A stretch of DNA of 8,929 bases from an uncultured bacterium (GCA_905214365.1 CAJMMH010000099.1:1-8929); one strand, 5' to 3'. Shown: positions 1 through 7,786, counted from the first letter of the stretch. Translations and numbers: made by a program. Notes: generated by a model not told the origin, from the sequence alone.

Positions 1-1722
1 AAAAACTTCTGGCGCCTGCGCAAGGCATATCTTCACGGCGGCAAGGAGCGCCATTACAATATTTGGCGCGAGATGCACTGCCCGGATAAGAAGGAGCTGG
101 CGGCACAGCGCGCGTATGTATTCCGTGAGCGTCCGCTGATCAGTATTGTCATTCCGGTATACAAGCCGCAGCTGCGCCATATCAAGGCAATGATTCGTTC
201 GGTTCAGGCACAGACCTATGATAACTGGGAGCTTTGTCTGGCGTTTTATGGATCAAAGGATGATGAAATCGGTCAGTATCTTCGCAACGCGATCCACAAC
301 TGCCGCAAAATCAAGGTAAAGCATCTGAAGGATAATTACGGAATTGCCGGCAACACCAATAAGGCACTGGAAATGGCGGCCGGGGACTGGATTGCGTTTG
401 CCGATCAGGATGACCTGATTCGCGAGGATACACTGTTTGAGTATGTAAAGACCATTAATTTCTCAGATGTGGACGTGATTTACTGCGATGAGGATAAGCT
501 GGACGATGAGACCGGCATGTATTTTGAGCCGCACTTTAAGCCAGATTTTAACATTGATCTGCTTCGCTGCGGAAACTATGTCTGCCATATGCTGGCCGTG
601 CGGAAGGAACTGGCAAAGGAAGTCGGTCCGCTGAAGCCGGAGATGGACGGCGCACAGGATTTTGACTTTACGCTTCGTCTGAGCGAAAAGACGAACAAGT
701 TTGCGCATGTGTCCAAGGTTCTTTACGGATGGAGAAGCCACCGCGATTCCACGGCACTCAACCCGGAAAGCAAGATGTATGCGTTTGAGGCGGGCGTGCG
801 TGCGCTGCAGCAGCATTACGCGCGTATTGGAATTGACGCGGAAGTTGATATGATGAAGGTAAAAGGCTGGTATCGGACCCGCTTCCATCTGAAGGAAACA
901 CCGCTTGTCAGTGTAATTATTCCGAATAAGGATCATTCATCAGATCTGACGCGCTGCGTGGAGTCAATCCGCACGAAAGCGTCATATCAGAACTATGAAA
1001 TTCTGATTGTGGAGAACAACAGCACAGAAGAGGAAACCTTCCGGACGTATGAGAAGCTTCAGGAAGAGGATTCCCGTATCCGTGTGATCACCTGGCCGGG
1101 TCATGGTTTCAATTACGCGGCAATCAACAATTATGCGGTTGAGCAGGCAAAGGGCGAATATCTGCTGCTTCTGAACAATGACACCGAGGTGATTACGGAG
1201 GATTTGTTTGAGAGTATGCTTGGCTACTGCATGAGAGAGGATGTCGGAGCAGTTGGCGCAAGAATGTTCTTTGAGGATGAGACTGTGCAGCATGCCGGAA
1301 TTGTTGTCGGTGTAACAAGCGGGGCGGAGCCTCTGTTCGTCCATTATAACCGGGAAGAGCCGGGGTATATGGGCCGCGCGATTGTTTCGCAGGATCTGAC
1401 TGCGGTAACGGCGGCGTGCATGATGGTAAAGACATCTTTGTACCGGGAAGTCGGCGGCATGGAAGAAGCGTTTGCGGTTGCGTATAACGACGTGGATTTC
1501 TGCCTGAAGCTCCGGGATAAAAATTATCTGGTTGTTTATGACGCGTTTGCGGAGCTGTATCATTATGAGTCGCAGACTAGGGGATATGACAGCGAAGGGG
1601 AAGACCGTTCCCGCCTGGAGATTGAGCGTGAGCTGCTTTGCCGCCGCTGGCCGAATGCAATGCACGGAGATCCCTACTATAACAGAAACCTGTCCCTCGA
1701 AAACGGATATTATGTCATATAA
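1..1722 (+). CDS. Bimodular GT2 glycosyltransferase (5' end cut by window edge)
   Basis: The frame is open from base 1, so the true start lies upstream; an internal ATG at 73 is not the start, because the residues before it (ending in YNIWREM) match the equivalent stretch of the next gene. Counting codons from base 1, the first GT2 module opens with ISIVIPVYKP (about 47-56), carries the metal/nucleotide-binding DQDD at 135-138, and continues to DGAQDFD and WRSH (W244). A second module starts at VSVIIPNKDH (about 303) and has LLLLNND ending at D394 and the NDVDFCLK motif. No membrane segment is seen, so it probably works at the cytoplasmic face on a lipid-linked glycan. Two modules suggest two sugar additions or a processive linkage, but the sugars cannot be read from sequence. 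By comparison with its paralogue, roughly 100-170 N-terminal residues may be missing. It ends at TAA, 11 bases before the next start. Confidence is high for the family and low for the substrate. Confidence 0.9.
   Translation, partial: KNFWRLRKAYLHGGKERHYNIWREMHCPDKKELAAQRAYVFRERPLISIVIPVYKPQLRHIKAMIRSVQAQTYDNWELCLAFYGSKDDEIGQYLRNAIHNCRKIKVKHLKDNYGIAGNTNKALEMAAGDWIAFADQDDLIREDTLFEYVKTINFSDVDVIYCDEDKLDDETGMYFEPHFKPDFNIDLLRCGNYVCHMLAVRKELAKEVGPLKPEMDGAQDFDFTLRLSEKTNKFAHVSKVLYGWRSHRDSTALNPESKMYAFEAGVRALQQHYARIGIDAEVDMMKVKGWYRTRFHLKETPLVSVIIPNKDHSSDLTRCVESIRTKASYQNYEILIVENNSTEEETFRTYEKLQEEDSRIRVITWPGHGFNYAAINNYAVEQAKGEYLLLLNNDTEVITEDLFESMLGYCMREDVGAVGARMFFEDETVQHAGIVVGVTSGAEPLFVHYNREEPGYMGRAIVSQDLTAVTAACMMVKTSLYREVGGMEEAFAVAYNDVDFCLKLRDKNYLVVYDAFAELYHYESQTRGYDSEGEDRSRLEIERELLCRRWPNAMHGDPYYNRNLSLENGYYVI
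1159..1247 (+). repeat. Conserved block of the tandem GT duplication, copy 1
   Basis: This block matches 3264-3352 without gaps at an offset of 2105 bases. It contains two exactly identical runs, 1159-1182 (24 bases) and 1225-1247 (23 bases). It encodes the LLLLNND motif and the CMREDVG segment of the second GT2 module. It is a paralogy signature inside coding sequence, not a mobile repeat, but such runs could support recombination between the two genes. Confidence 0.8.
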
Positions 1723-1733
1723 GGAAAAAGTGA

Positions 1734-3962
1734 ATGGATGTATATTTTGATGTGCTTCAGATAAGAGACGATGTGCTCATTGCAAGCGGCTGGGTAACGC
1801 CGGGTGTTCGGGAAAATAAAGTAAAGATTTATGCAGTGGATGCCGCAAAAAAGGAAATTCCCTGTACCGTTATGCGCAATTGCCGTCCGGATGTCGGTGT
1901 TGCCAAGTATCAGGATGCCAGAGTAGAGGATCTCGGAATGTTTCTTGAGATTCCCTGTAAGGGACGGATGTTTGTGGAAATTGTTCTGGAAGAGTATGAG
2001 CCGCAGGGAACAACCCCTGTCAAGCGGCAGACCCTTCCGCTTCATATTCCAGTGGTCGCGGCGCGCGGAACGCTGGAAAAGGCAAAGGATTCGCTCAGAC
2101 AGGTACGCGCAAAGGCATATACGGCGGCAGACCGCGTATTTAAGCTGGAGGATAAGGAGTATGACCGGTGGTTTCAGGTTATGCGGGCATCCAGGGAAGA
2201 GCTTGCAGCTCAGCGGGAAGAAAAGCTGGCCGTTTCGCCGAAATTCAGTATTATTGTTCCGCTGTACCATACGCCTCAGGCCTATTTCCGCAGCATGGTT
2301 CAATCGGTGCTTGATCAGTCATATCGGAACTGGGAGCTGATTCTGGTTAATTCGACACCTGAGGATGTGGCATTGTCTAGAGCGGTAACAGTCTGGTGCC
2401 GGTATGACAGCCGGATTCAGGCGGTGACGCTGACGGATAACCTCGGAATCGCCGGAAATACCAATGCCGGCATTCGGAAAGCATCCGGAGATTTCATTGC
2501 GTTTATGGACCATGACGATATGCTGGAACCGGACGCGCTGTACTGCTACGCGAAGGAACTGAACAAAAATCCGGAAACGGATCTCTTTTATTCCGATGAA
2601 GATAAAATCGGAGAAAGCGACAGCGTTCATTTTTATCCGCATTTTAAATCAGACTTCAATCCGGATCTGCTCTGCAGCAACAACTATATCTGCCATTTTC
2701 TGGCAGTAAGGACGTCCCTGCTGAAGGAGGTCGGAGGGCTGGATGACCGGTTTGACGGCGCGCAGGATTATGACCTGATTTTCCGGCTGACGGAGAAGAC
2801 AGACCGGATTTATCACTGTCCGCGGATTCTGTACCACTGGCGCAGTCACAGCGAGTCCACATCAGCGGCGCAGGGAAATAAAAGCTATGCGATTACGGCG
2901 GGAGCGGATGCAATCAATGCGCATTACGCGAGAATCGGTCGGAAGGCAGAAGCGCAGATTGGACCGGTGGATGGATGGTATACCAGCAGGTATGAGCTGA
3001 CCGGGCATCCGCTTGTTTCCATTCTGATTCCGAATAAAGACCATATCGAGGATCTGGATACCTGTGTGCAGTCGCTTCTGGACCGGCTGACATACGATCA
3101 GTTTGAAATCATTGTCATTGAAAATAACAGTACGGAACCGGAAACGTTTGCGTATTATAAGAAGCTGGAGAGCCTGGATGAAAGGATTCGTGTGGTCTGC
3201 TGGGATCGTGAGTTCAATTATTCCGCAATCAACAACTATGGTGCTTCCTTCGCAAGGGGCGAGTATCTGCTGCTTCTGAACAATGACGTGGAGCTGATTA
3301 CGCCGGATATGCTGGAACGTATGCTTGGATACTGCATGAGAGAGGATGTCGGGATGGTCGGTGCAAAGCTTCTTTACAACGATCATACCGTGCAGCACGC
3401 AGGCGTGGTTGTTGGTGTCGGCGGTCTTGCGGATCATGCGTTTAAGGGAATCCATGAGGAAGATCCAGGCTACATGGGGCGCGCTTCAGTGACGCAGGAT
3501 GTTTCCGCAGTTACGGCGGCCTGCCTGATGATCCCGAAGGCAGTTTACGAGGAAGTAGGCGGACTGGATGAAACATTCCAGGTTGCGTTCAATGATGTAG
3601 ATCTTTGCCTGAAAGTTCGTCAGGCCGGATATCTGATTGTATACGACGCAGAAGTAAAGCTGTATCATTATGAGTCCAAGTCCCGCGGGGCAGAAGACAC
3701 GGCGGAGCGCTTCAGCCGTTTCAGCCGGGAGATGCAGCAGCTCAACAATCGTTGGAATATTCTCAATTCCCGCAGTGATCCGTACTACAATCCCAACCTG
3801 TCCTATACAAAGTGTTACCGGTTAGATACCGCGCTGGCGGAAGAACGGATGAAAAAAATCGAAGAGGTTCAAAGGATACGATATGGAAGAAAAGAAGGCA
3901 ACCATCGTCATACCAAATTACAACGGAAAGAGATTCTTAAAAAAGTGTTTGGAATCCATTGA
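1734..3962 (+). CDS. Bimodular GT2 glycosyltransferase with N-terminal beta-rich domain
   Basis: This 742-residue protein starts at ATG 1734, with AAGGAA at 1721-1726 (7-base spacing) overlapping the stop of the previous gene. Residues 1 to about 105 form a beta-strand-rich domain with no catalytic motif (starting MDVYFDVLQI, containing RPDVGVAKY). A charged, probably helical linker follows to about 165. GT2 module 1 begins at KFSIIVPLYH (170) and has DHDD at 259-262, DGAQDYD at 341-347 and WRSH at 369. Module 2 begins at VSILIPNKDH (428) and has LLLLNND ending at D518 and FNDVDLCLK from 619. All the motifs expected of active GT2 folds are present in both modules. It is a tandem paralogue of the gene before it. 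About 35 residues follow the point where that paralogue ends; the last 26 are basic and encoded inside the overlap with the next gene. It presumably extends the lipid-linked repeat unit; donor and acceptor are unknown. Confidence 0.95.
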   Translation: MDVYFDVLQIRDDVLIASGWVTPGVRENKVKIYAVDAAKKEIPCTVMRNCRPDVGVAKYQDARVEDLGMFLEIPCKGRMFVEIVLEEYEPQGTTPVKRQTLPLHIPVVAARGTLEKAKDSLRQVRAKAYTAADRVFKLEDKEYDRWFQVMRASREELAAQREEKLAVSPKFSIIVPLYHTPQAYFRSMVQSVLDQSYRNWELILVNSTPEDVALSRAVTVWCRYDSRIQAVTLTDNLGIAGNTNAGIRKASGDFIAFMDHDDMLEPDALYCYAKELNKNPETDLFYSDEDKIGESDSVHFYPHFKSDFNPDLLCSNNYICHFLAVRTSLLKEVGGLDDRFDGAQDYDLIFRLTEKTDRIYHCPRILYHWRSHSESTSAAQGNKSYAITAGADAINAHYARIGRKAEAQIGPVDGWYTSRYELTGHPLVSILIPNKDHIEDLDTCVQSLLDRLTYDQFEIIVIENNSTEPETFAYYKKLESLDERIRVVCWDREFNYSAINNYGASFARGEYLLLLNNDVELITPDMLERMLGYCMREDVGMVGAKLLYNDHTVQHAGVVVGVGGLADHAFKGIHEEDPGYMGRASVTQDVSAVTAACLMIPKAVYEEVGGLDETFQVAFNDVDLCLKVRQAGYLIVYDAEVKLYHYESKSRGAEDTAERFSRFSREMQQLNNRWNILNSRSDPYYNPNLSYTKCYRLDTALAEERMKKIEEVQRIRYGRKEGNHRHTKLQRKEILKKVFGIH
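3264..3352 (+). repeat. Conserved block of the tandem GT duplication, copy 2
   Basis: This is the partner of 1159-1247. The exactly identical runs are 3264-3287 and 3330-3352, both at an offset of 2105 bases. It encodes the second-module LLLLNND motif of the 742-residue glycosyltransferase. Confidence 0.8.
3871..3876 (+). promoter_or_regulatory. Ribosome binding site inside the preceding gene
   Basis: AAAGGA lies 6 bases before ATG 3883 while the upstream gene is still being read in another frame. It supports the 3883 start and suggests translational coupling between the two glycosyltransferases. Confidence 0.6.
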
Positions 3963-4869
3963 GGCGCAGACCTGTAATTGCTTTGAGACACTTGTAATTG
4001 ACAATGCCTCTTCGGACGGCAGCGTTGAATATATCCGCAGCGAGTTCCCATGGGTAAAGGTGCATGTAAACCGGCGGAATCTCGGATTTGCCGGGGGTGT
4101 GAACATCGGCATTCGCCTGTGTACAACGCCTTATATCCTTCTTCTGAACAATGATACGGAGAGCAGTCCGGAGTTTGTGGAGGAGATGATCAAGGCAATT
4201 GAAGCTTCTGATGATATTTTTTCGGTCAGCAGCCGGATGGTTCAGTACCATAACCGTGCGCTTCTGGATGATACCGGAGATTTGTATACAGTTCTTGGCT
4301 GGGGGATTCAGCGTGGTGTCGGTCAGAAGGTCAGCGGCTACAAAGAACCGGCAGACGTTTTTTCAGCGTGTGCAGGCGCTGCAATTTATCGGAAATATAT
4401 GCTTGACCGGATTGGTTACTTTGATGAGATGCACTTTGCGTATCTTGAGGACATTGATCTTGGATACCGGGCCAGGATTTTTGGCTGGAGAAACGTATAT
4501 TGTCCGACTGCGGTTGTGTACCATGTCGGAAGCGGGACTTCAGGCTCTAAGTACAACAGCTTTAAAGTAAAGCTGTCGGCCCGCAACAGCGTGTATCTGA
4601 ATTACAAAAATATGCCGCTTCTGCAGCTGCTTGTTAATCTGCCGTTTCTGACCGTTGGCTGTCTGATCAAGTATCGCTTTTTCAGCAGTATCGGTTACGG
4701 CTCGGATTATCTGGATGGATTAAAAAACGGAATCCGGACCTGTCGTCGGTGCAAGAAGGTATTTTTCCAGGGACAGCATTTGAAAAATTATGTCCGGATT
4801 GAGTGGGATCTCTGGAAAAATACGTGGATTTATGTACAGGAATTTGTCCGTAGAAAGATCCTGAACTGA
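3883..4869 (+). CDS. Single-module GT2 glycosyltransferase, rhamnosyltransferase-like
   Basis: This 328-residue protein is of the usual length for COG1216 GT2 enzymes of O-antigen and wall-polysaccharide loci, many of which transfer rhamnose. The nucleotide-binding strand ATIVIPNYNG is at residues 6-15, so no later start would leave an intact fold and the 80-base overlap with the previous gene is real. NLGFAGGVNIG is followed by LLLNND ending at D91. YLEDIDLGYR (187-196) holds the acidic ED motif that usually carries the catalytic base. The conserved HVGSGTSG and the AARN-like SARNSVYLNYKN segments follow. Residues about 244-270 are hydrophobic (MPLLQLLVNLPFLTVGCLIKY) and probably attach the enzyme to the membrane near its lipid-linked acceptor. 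It is the last gene of the first transcription unit, because an AT-rich gap with a promoter follows. The rhamnose assignment is by family resemblance only. Confidence 0.95.
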   Translation: MEEKKATIVIPNYNGKRFLKKCLESIEAQTCNCFETLVIDNASSDGSVEYIRSEFPWVKVHVNRRNLGFAGGVNIGIRLCTTPYILLLNNDTESSPEFVEEMIKAIEASDDIFSVSSRMVQYHNRALLDDTGDLYTVLGWGIQRGVGQKVSGYKEPADVFSACAGAAIYRKYMLDRIGYFDEMHFAYLEDIDLGYRARIFGWRNVYCPTAVVYHVGSGTSGSKYNSFKVKLSARNSVYLNYKNMPLLQLLVNLPFLTVGCLIKYRFFSSIGYGSDYLDGLKNGIRTCRRCKKVFFQGQHLKNYVRIEWDLWKNTWIYVQEFVRRKILN

Positions 4870-4922
4870 TACGATTAATGAAAAAAACAACGTGTTTGTA
4901 AGAAAATAGTAAGCTTTTTCCG

Positions 4923-4951
4923 TTGAGTTTTTCCGGGATTTGCTGTATTAT
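4923..4951 (+). promoter_or_regulatory. Sigma-70/SigA-type promoter for the priming transferase and LCP genes
   Basis: The -35 element TTGAGT (4923-4928) and -10 element TATTAT (4946-4951) are separated by exactly 17 bases. Each differs from consensus at one position. The 20 bases upstream are A/T-rich and could act as an UP element. Transcription would start near 4958, leaving a leader of about 80 bases before ATG 5038. Confidence 0.65.
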
Positions 4952-4974
4952 TGTAGCGTTGCAGGATCAGAATG

Positions 4975-5017
4975 TGTCTGAAACCGGCTGTCCGGGTCTG
5001 GAACAAGCGGTAAGACA
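4975..5017 (+). other. Possible leader stem-loop upstream of the priming transferase
   Basis: TGTCT (4975-4979) can pair with AGACA (5013-5017), and ACCG (4983-4986) with CGGT (5008-5011), with a small internal loop between the two stems. It falls inside the predicted 5' leader. The stems are short, no known riboswitch consensus is recognised, and it may be chance. Confidence 0.2.
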
Positions 5018-5037
5018 GATTCAAAAAACGGGAGTAC

Positions 5038-6456
5038 ATGATGAATCGAAACAAACAAAGATTATTTATCCTGACAGAAGTTCTGCTGGATGTATGCCTG
5101 ATTCCTGCGGTATATTGGCTGAGCTACTGGGTTCAGTTCCATCTGCTTGGAAATCGCAGCCCTCTGCGTATCAGCGAGTATCAGTGGCCGCTGCGTTTTC
5201 TGATCGGCGGGATTCTGATATTGTATTATGCGTTTGGCCTTTACCGGCCAATGGCGCTTACCGGAAGGCTGAAGGAGGCAAAGCAGATTATAAAGGCCAA
5301 TCTGATCTGCCTGCTTGCGCTGCTGACAGTGCTGTTTGTGCTGTCTACCAACAGCAATTATCCATGGGCGGTGTATTTTTCACGCCGGATGGCGGTTCGC
5401 TTTTCCGCTTATTATGTGATCTGCTCGATTGCGTGGAGAAATCTGTATCGGCTGGTGCTGCTGCAGATGCGAAAAAGCAACTTCAACCGCAGACATGTTC
5501 TGATTGTCGGATACGGCCGGGCGGCAGAGGGATATATTGACCGCATTGCGTCTCATCGGCAATGGGGACTGGAGATTGTCGGCGTACTGGATGATAATGT
5601 GGAAGTGGGGCAGGAGTACCGGGGAGTGAAAATCATCGGGACAACGGCAGCGCTGTCTGAAATTCTGGAAAAGAATGCAGTCGAGGAGATTGTGATTTCT
5701 CTTGGTCTTCCGGAGTACGGAAAGCTGGAGGCGATTGTTAAAAAGTGCGAGAAGTCGGGCGTGCATACGGTATTTGTTCCGGACTACAACCATATTATTC
5801 CGACAAAGCCGTACACGGAGGATCTGCTTGGCCTTCCGCTGATTCATATCCGTCATGTTCCGCTGATGGAGGGCGGTAATTTTGTTATCAAACGCCTGAT
5901 GGATATTGTCGGATCGCTGATCTGTATCGTGCTTTTCTCGCCAGTGATGCTTATAACAGCGATTCTGGTAAAAGTGACATCACCTGGCAATGTTATTTTT
6001 AAACAGGAACGCGTCGGTCTTCACAATCGACCGTTTCAGATGTATAAGTTCCGGTCAATGACGGTTCAGCCGCCGGACGAAGAGGTGGACAAGTGGACAA
6101 CGAAAGGCGATGCCCGTGTTACTGCGGTCGGAAAGATCATCCGGAAAACGAGTATTGACGAGCTTCCGCAGCTGTTCAATGTATTGAAGGGAGATATGAG
6201 CCTGGTCGGGCCGAGACCGGAGCGCCCGTTCTTTGTAGAAAAGTTTAAGGAAGAGATTCCGCGATATATGGTAAAGCATCAGGTACGTCCGGGTATGACC
6301 GGATGGGCGCAGGTCAATGGACTGCGCGGTGATACATCAATCCGCAGACGGATTGAGCTGGATCTTTACTACATTGAGAACTGGAGTATTTTATTTGACA
6401 TTAAGATTTTATTCCTGACAGTATTCCGAGGGTTTGTCAATCCGAACGCGTACTGA
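5038..6456 (+). CDS. Polyprenyl glycosylphosphotransferase (priming sugar-1-P transferase)
   Basis: This enzyme would transfer a sugar-1-phosphate from a nucleotide sugar to undecaprenyl phosphate, the first committed step of polysaccharide assembly, in the WbaP/WcaJ/CpsE family. Its 472 residues fit that family. Four N-terminal membrane segments lie at about 8-32, 49-71, 84-106 and 114-140. A Rossmann-like domain follows, with HVLIVGYGR at 153-161. The C-terminal bacterial sugar transferase domain starts at FVIKRLMDIVG (282) with a hydrophobic re-entrant helix, then FKQERVG, MYKFRSM, the catalytic-type TSIDELPQLFNVL (D374, E375), MSLVGPRPE and RPGMTGWAQVNG. All diagnostic motifs are intact. 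GGGAG at 5030-5034 lies 3 bases before ATG 5038 but 6 before the adjacent ATG 5041, so initiation may be at 5041. The sugar, often glucose, galactose or an N-acetylated sugar in this family, cannot be told from sequence. It probably shares a transcript with the LCP gene. Confidence 0.96.
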   Translation: MMNRNKQRLFILTEVLLDVCLIPAVYWLSYWVQFHLLGNRSPLRISEYQWPLRFLIGGILILYYAFGLYRPMALTGRLKEAKQIIKANLICLLALLTVLFVLSTNSNYPWAVYFSRRMAVRFSAYYVICSIAWRNLYRLVLLQMRKSNFNRRHVLIVGYGRAAEGYIDRIASHRQWGLEIVGVLDDNVEVGQEYRGVKIIGTTAALSEILEKNAVEEIVISLGLPEYGKLEAIVKKCEKSGVHTVFVPDYNHIIPTKPYTEDLLGLPLIHIRHVPLMEGGNFVIKRLMDIVGSLICIVLFSPVMLITAILVKVTSPGNVIFKQERVGLHNRPFQMYKFRSMTVQPPDEEVDKWTTKGDARVTAVGKIIRKTSIDELPQLFNVLKGDMSLVGPRPERPFFVEKFKEEIPRYMVKHQVRPGMTGWAQVNGLRGDTSIRRRIELDLYYIENWSILFDIKILFLTVFRGFVNPNAY

Positions 6457-6477
6457 CTGTACCGGGAAGCAATGAAT

Positions 6478-6482
6478 GGAGG
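6478..6482 (+). promoter_or_regulatory. Ribosome binding site that sets the LCP start
   Basis: GGAGG lies 5 bases before ATG 6488. An in-frame ATG at 6476 overlaps this site. The strength and spacing of GGAGG favour initiation at 6488, although a weaker GGGAAG at 6464-6469 could serve 6476. Confidence 0.6.
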
Positions 6483-6487
6483 ACTTT

Positions 6488-7786
6488 ATGGCGAAAAAGC
6501 AATCATCATCCCAGCGTAAACGCCGCTCAAAGGGAATATCTAGAGGCAAGCGTACAGCGAGAGTTGCATTGGTGCTGATTGAAGCAGTGATGATTTTGAT
6601 TTTATCGGTTGGCTGCTATGCAGTAAGTATTCTCGGAAAGCTGGAGCGCGAGGATATTGATTTGAGTTCGCTTTATGTGTATACCGGTCAGGATGATAGT
6701 CTGGTTCCGCAGATGACAGATGTAAATGGAAATGTGCCGGAGCAGTCGGAAACGAAAGCGGAGGCAGTACAGACAACTGCTGAGCAAAGAGAAACCGGTG
6801 CCTGGTCTGTGAATGTGAAATCAGAGACAACCGAGCCGGAAGTGATTGTGGAGCAGTCAGATCTGATGCAGCATGTCAATCTGGTCAATGGGTATTGGAA
6901 TATTCTGATCTGTGGTGTTGATGCAAGAGCAAATGAGCCGCTTTCAAGCGGAGATTACCGCGCGGATGTTATTATGGTCTGCAGCATCAACGCAGCGACA
7001 AAAGAGGTAAAGCTTCTTTCGGTATACCGGGATACGATTATGTACCAGCCGTCCTCCAAAAGCTATGTGAAGGCAAATGACGCGATTTTCCGCCCGTTCG
7101 GAGGCGGTATTTCCGAGATCATCAGCACCATTAACCTGAACATGGATCTGAATATTACAGATGCAATTATTGTAAACTGGTCGGCGCTTGCGCTTGTTGT
7201 TAATTGTCTTGGAGGACTTGAGCTTGAAATTACGCCGGAGGAGATCAGTAAAAGCATTATCACCGGTTTCCTGACTGAAGTTGTGAATGAAACTGGAATC
7301 GGAACAGACAGCCAATTCTCAACGCCAGGACTTCAGCTGTGCGATGGCCCGAAGGTAGTTGCGTACTGCAGAAACCGCCAGACAACCGGCAGCGATTTCG
7401 GGCGAACCAATCGTCAGCGTGAGGTTGTGGAGAAGCTTTTGGCGAAAGCAAAGACAGCGGATCTTGGAACTCTGATTCAGGTTATTTCTGTGATTACCGG
7501 CAATGTCTATACGACGCTGTCGATGGATGAGATGCTGTCGCTGGCGCAGGATATTAATAATTATACCATTGGAGAGACATCAGGATTCCCGTCAACAAGC
7601 GAGTCTTCTCAGACGTATCTTGGAAGCTGGGCGTCAGATTTTGATATTAAGGATCCGCTGGTAGCGACTGATCTGATAAGCAATGTCAAGGTTGCGCATC
7701 AGTTCCTGTTTGGCGATGATAATTATCAGCCGTCTCAGAATGTTCAGACAATCAGCGCAAACATTAACAGTATTTCCGGTTTTTAA
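6488..7786 (+). CDS. LytR-CpsA-Psr (LCP) family cell-wall glycopolymer ligase
   Basis: LCP enzymes move undecaprenyl-linked glycopolymers onto peptidoglycan outside the membrane. The 432-residue form (436 from ATG 6476) has a very basic cytoplasmic N-terminus (about 1-25), one membrane helix (about 26-48), a Thr/Glu/Ser-rich stalk (about 60-130) and an LCP domain from NGYWNILICGVD (134). Family-conserved residues are present: the YRAD acidic site (R158, D160), SVYRDT (R181, D182), ANDAIF (196-201), and Y293-C-R-N-R297 with the DFGRTNRQR block (D303, R306, R309, Q310). These residues bind the polyprenyl pyrophosphate and Mg2+ in characterised members. It follows the priming transferase by 31 bases, so both ends of the pathway, initiation and attachment, appear to be co-transcribed. 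About 70 Ser/Asn/Gln-rich residues trail the domain. A purely regulatory role, the old LytR naming, is unlikely. Which polymer it ligates is inferred from neighbours. Confidence 0.95.
   Translation: MAKKQSSSQRKRRSKGISRGKRTARVALVLIEAVMILILSVGCYAVSILGKLEREDIDLSSLYVYTGQDDSLVPQMTDVNGNVPEQSETKAEAVQTTAEQRETGAWSVNVKSETTEPEVIVEQSDLMQHVNLVNGYWNILICGVDARANEPLSSGDYRADVIMVCSINAATKEVKLLSVYRDTIMYQPSSKSYVKANDAIFRPFGGGISEIISTINLNMDLNITDAIIVNWSALALVVNCLGGLELEITPEEISKSIITGFLTEVVNETGIGTDSQFSTPGLQLCDGPKVVAYCRNRQTTGSDFGRTNRQREVVEKLLAKAKTADLGTLIQVISVITGNVYTTLSMDEMLSLAQDINNYTIGETSGFPSTSESSQTYLGSWASDFDIKDPLVATDLISNVKVAHQFLFGDDNYQPSQNVQTISANINSISGF

Larger units (their letters stand above)
4870..5037 (+). other. Intergenic gap between two transcription units
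   Basis: These 168 bases hold no credible gene. The first 50 or so bases are strongly AT-rich and the rest has normal composition. I see no convincing terminator for the upstream unit: the only inverted repeats here are short A/T stems without a following U-tract. The gap does contain a promoter (4923-4951) and a leader with weak inverted repeats (4975-5017). Confidence 0.7.

Noticed and set aside
1532..1750. A 72-codon + strand frame across the junction of the first two glycosyltransferases
   Set aside because: It lies almost wholly inside coding sequence in another frame and lacks a plausible initiation site.
463..3668. Several minus-strand open frames of 60-227 codons under the glycosyltransferase genes
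   Set aside because: They are antisense shadows of strongly conserved + strand coding sequence, with no recognisable motifs and no matching ribosome binding sites.
4878..4901. A 7-codon frame (MKKTTCL) in the AT-rich gap, considered as a leader peptide
   Set aside because: It has no Shine-Dalgarno sequence, lies upstream of the predicted promoter, and is short enough to occur by chance.
4880..4922. Possible terminator after the third glycosyltransferase
   Set aside because: Only 5-pair A/T stems can form (for example AAACA with TGTTT) and none has a GC core followed by a U-tract.
4923..5540. A 205-codon open frame beginning TTG at 4923, overlapping the priming transferase
   Set aside because: It runs through the well-conserved 5038-6456 gene in another frame, begins at the promoter -35 element, has no ribosome binding site and shows no domain-like sequence.
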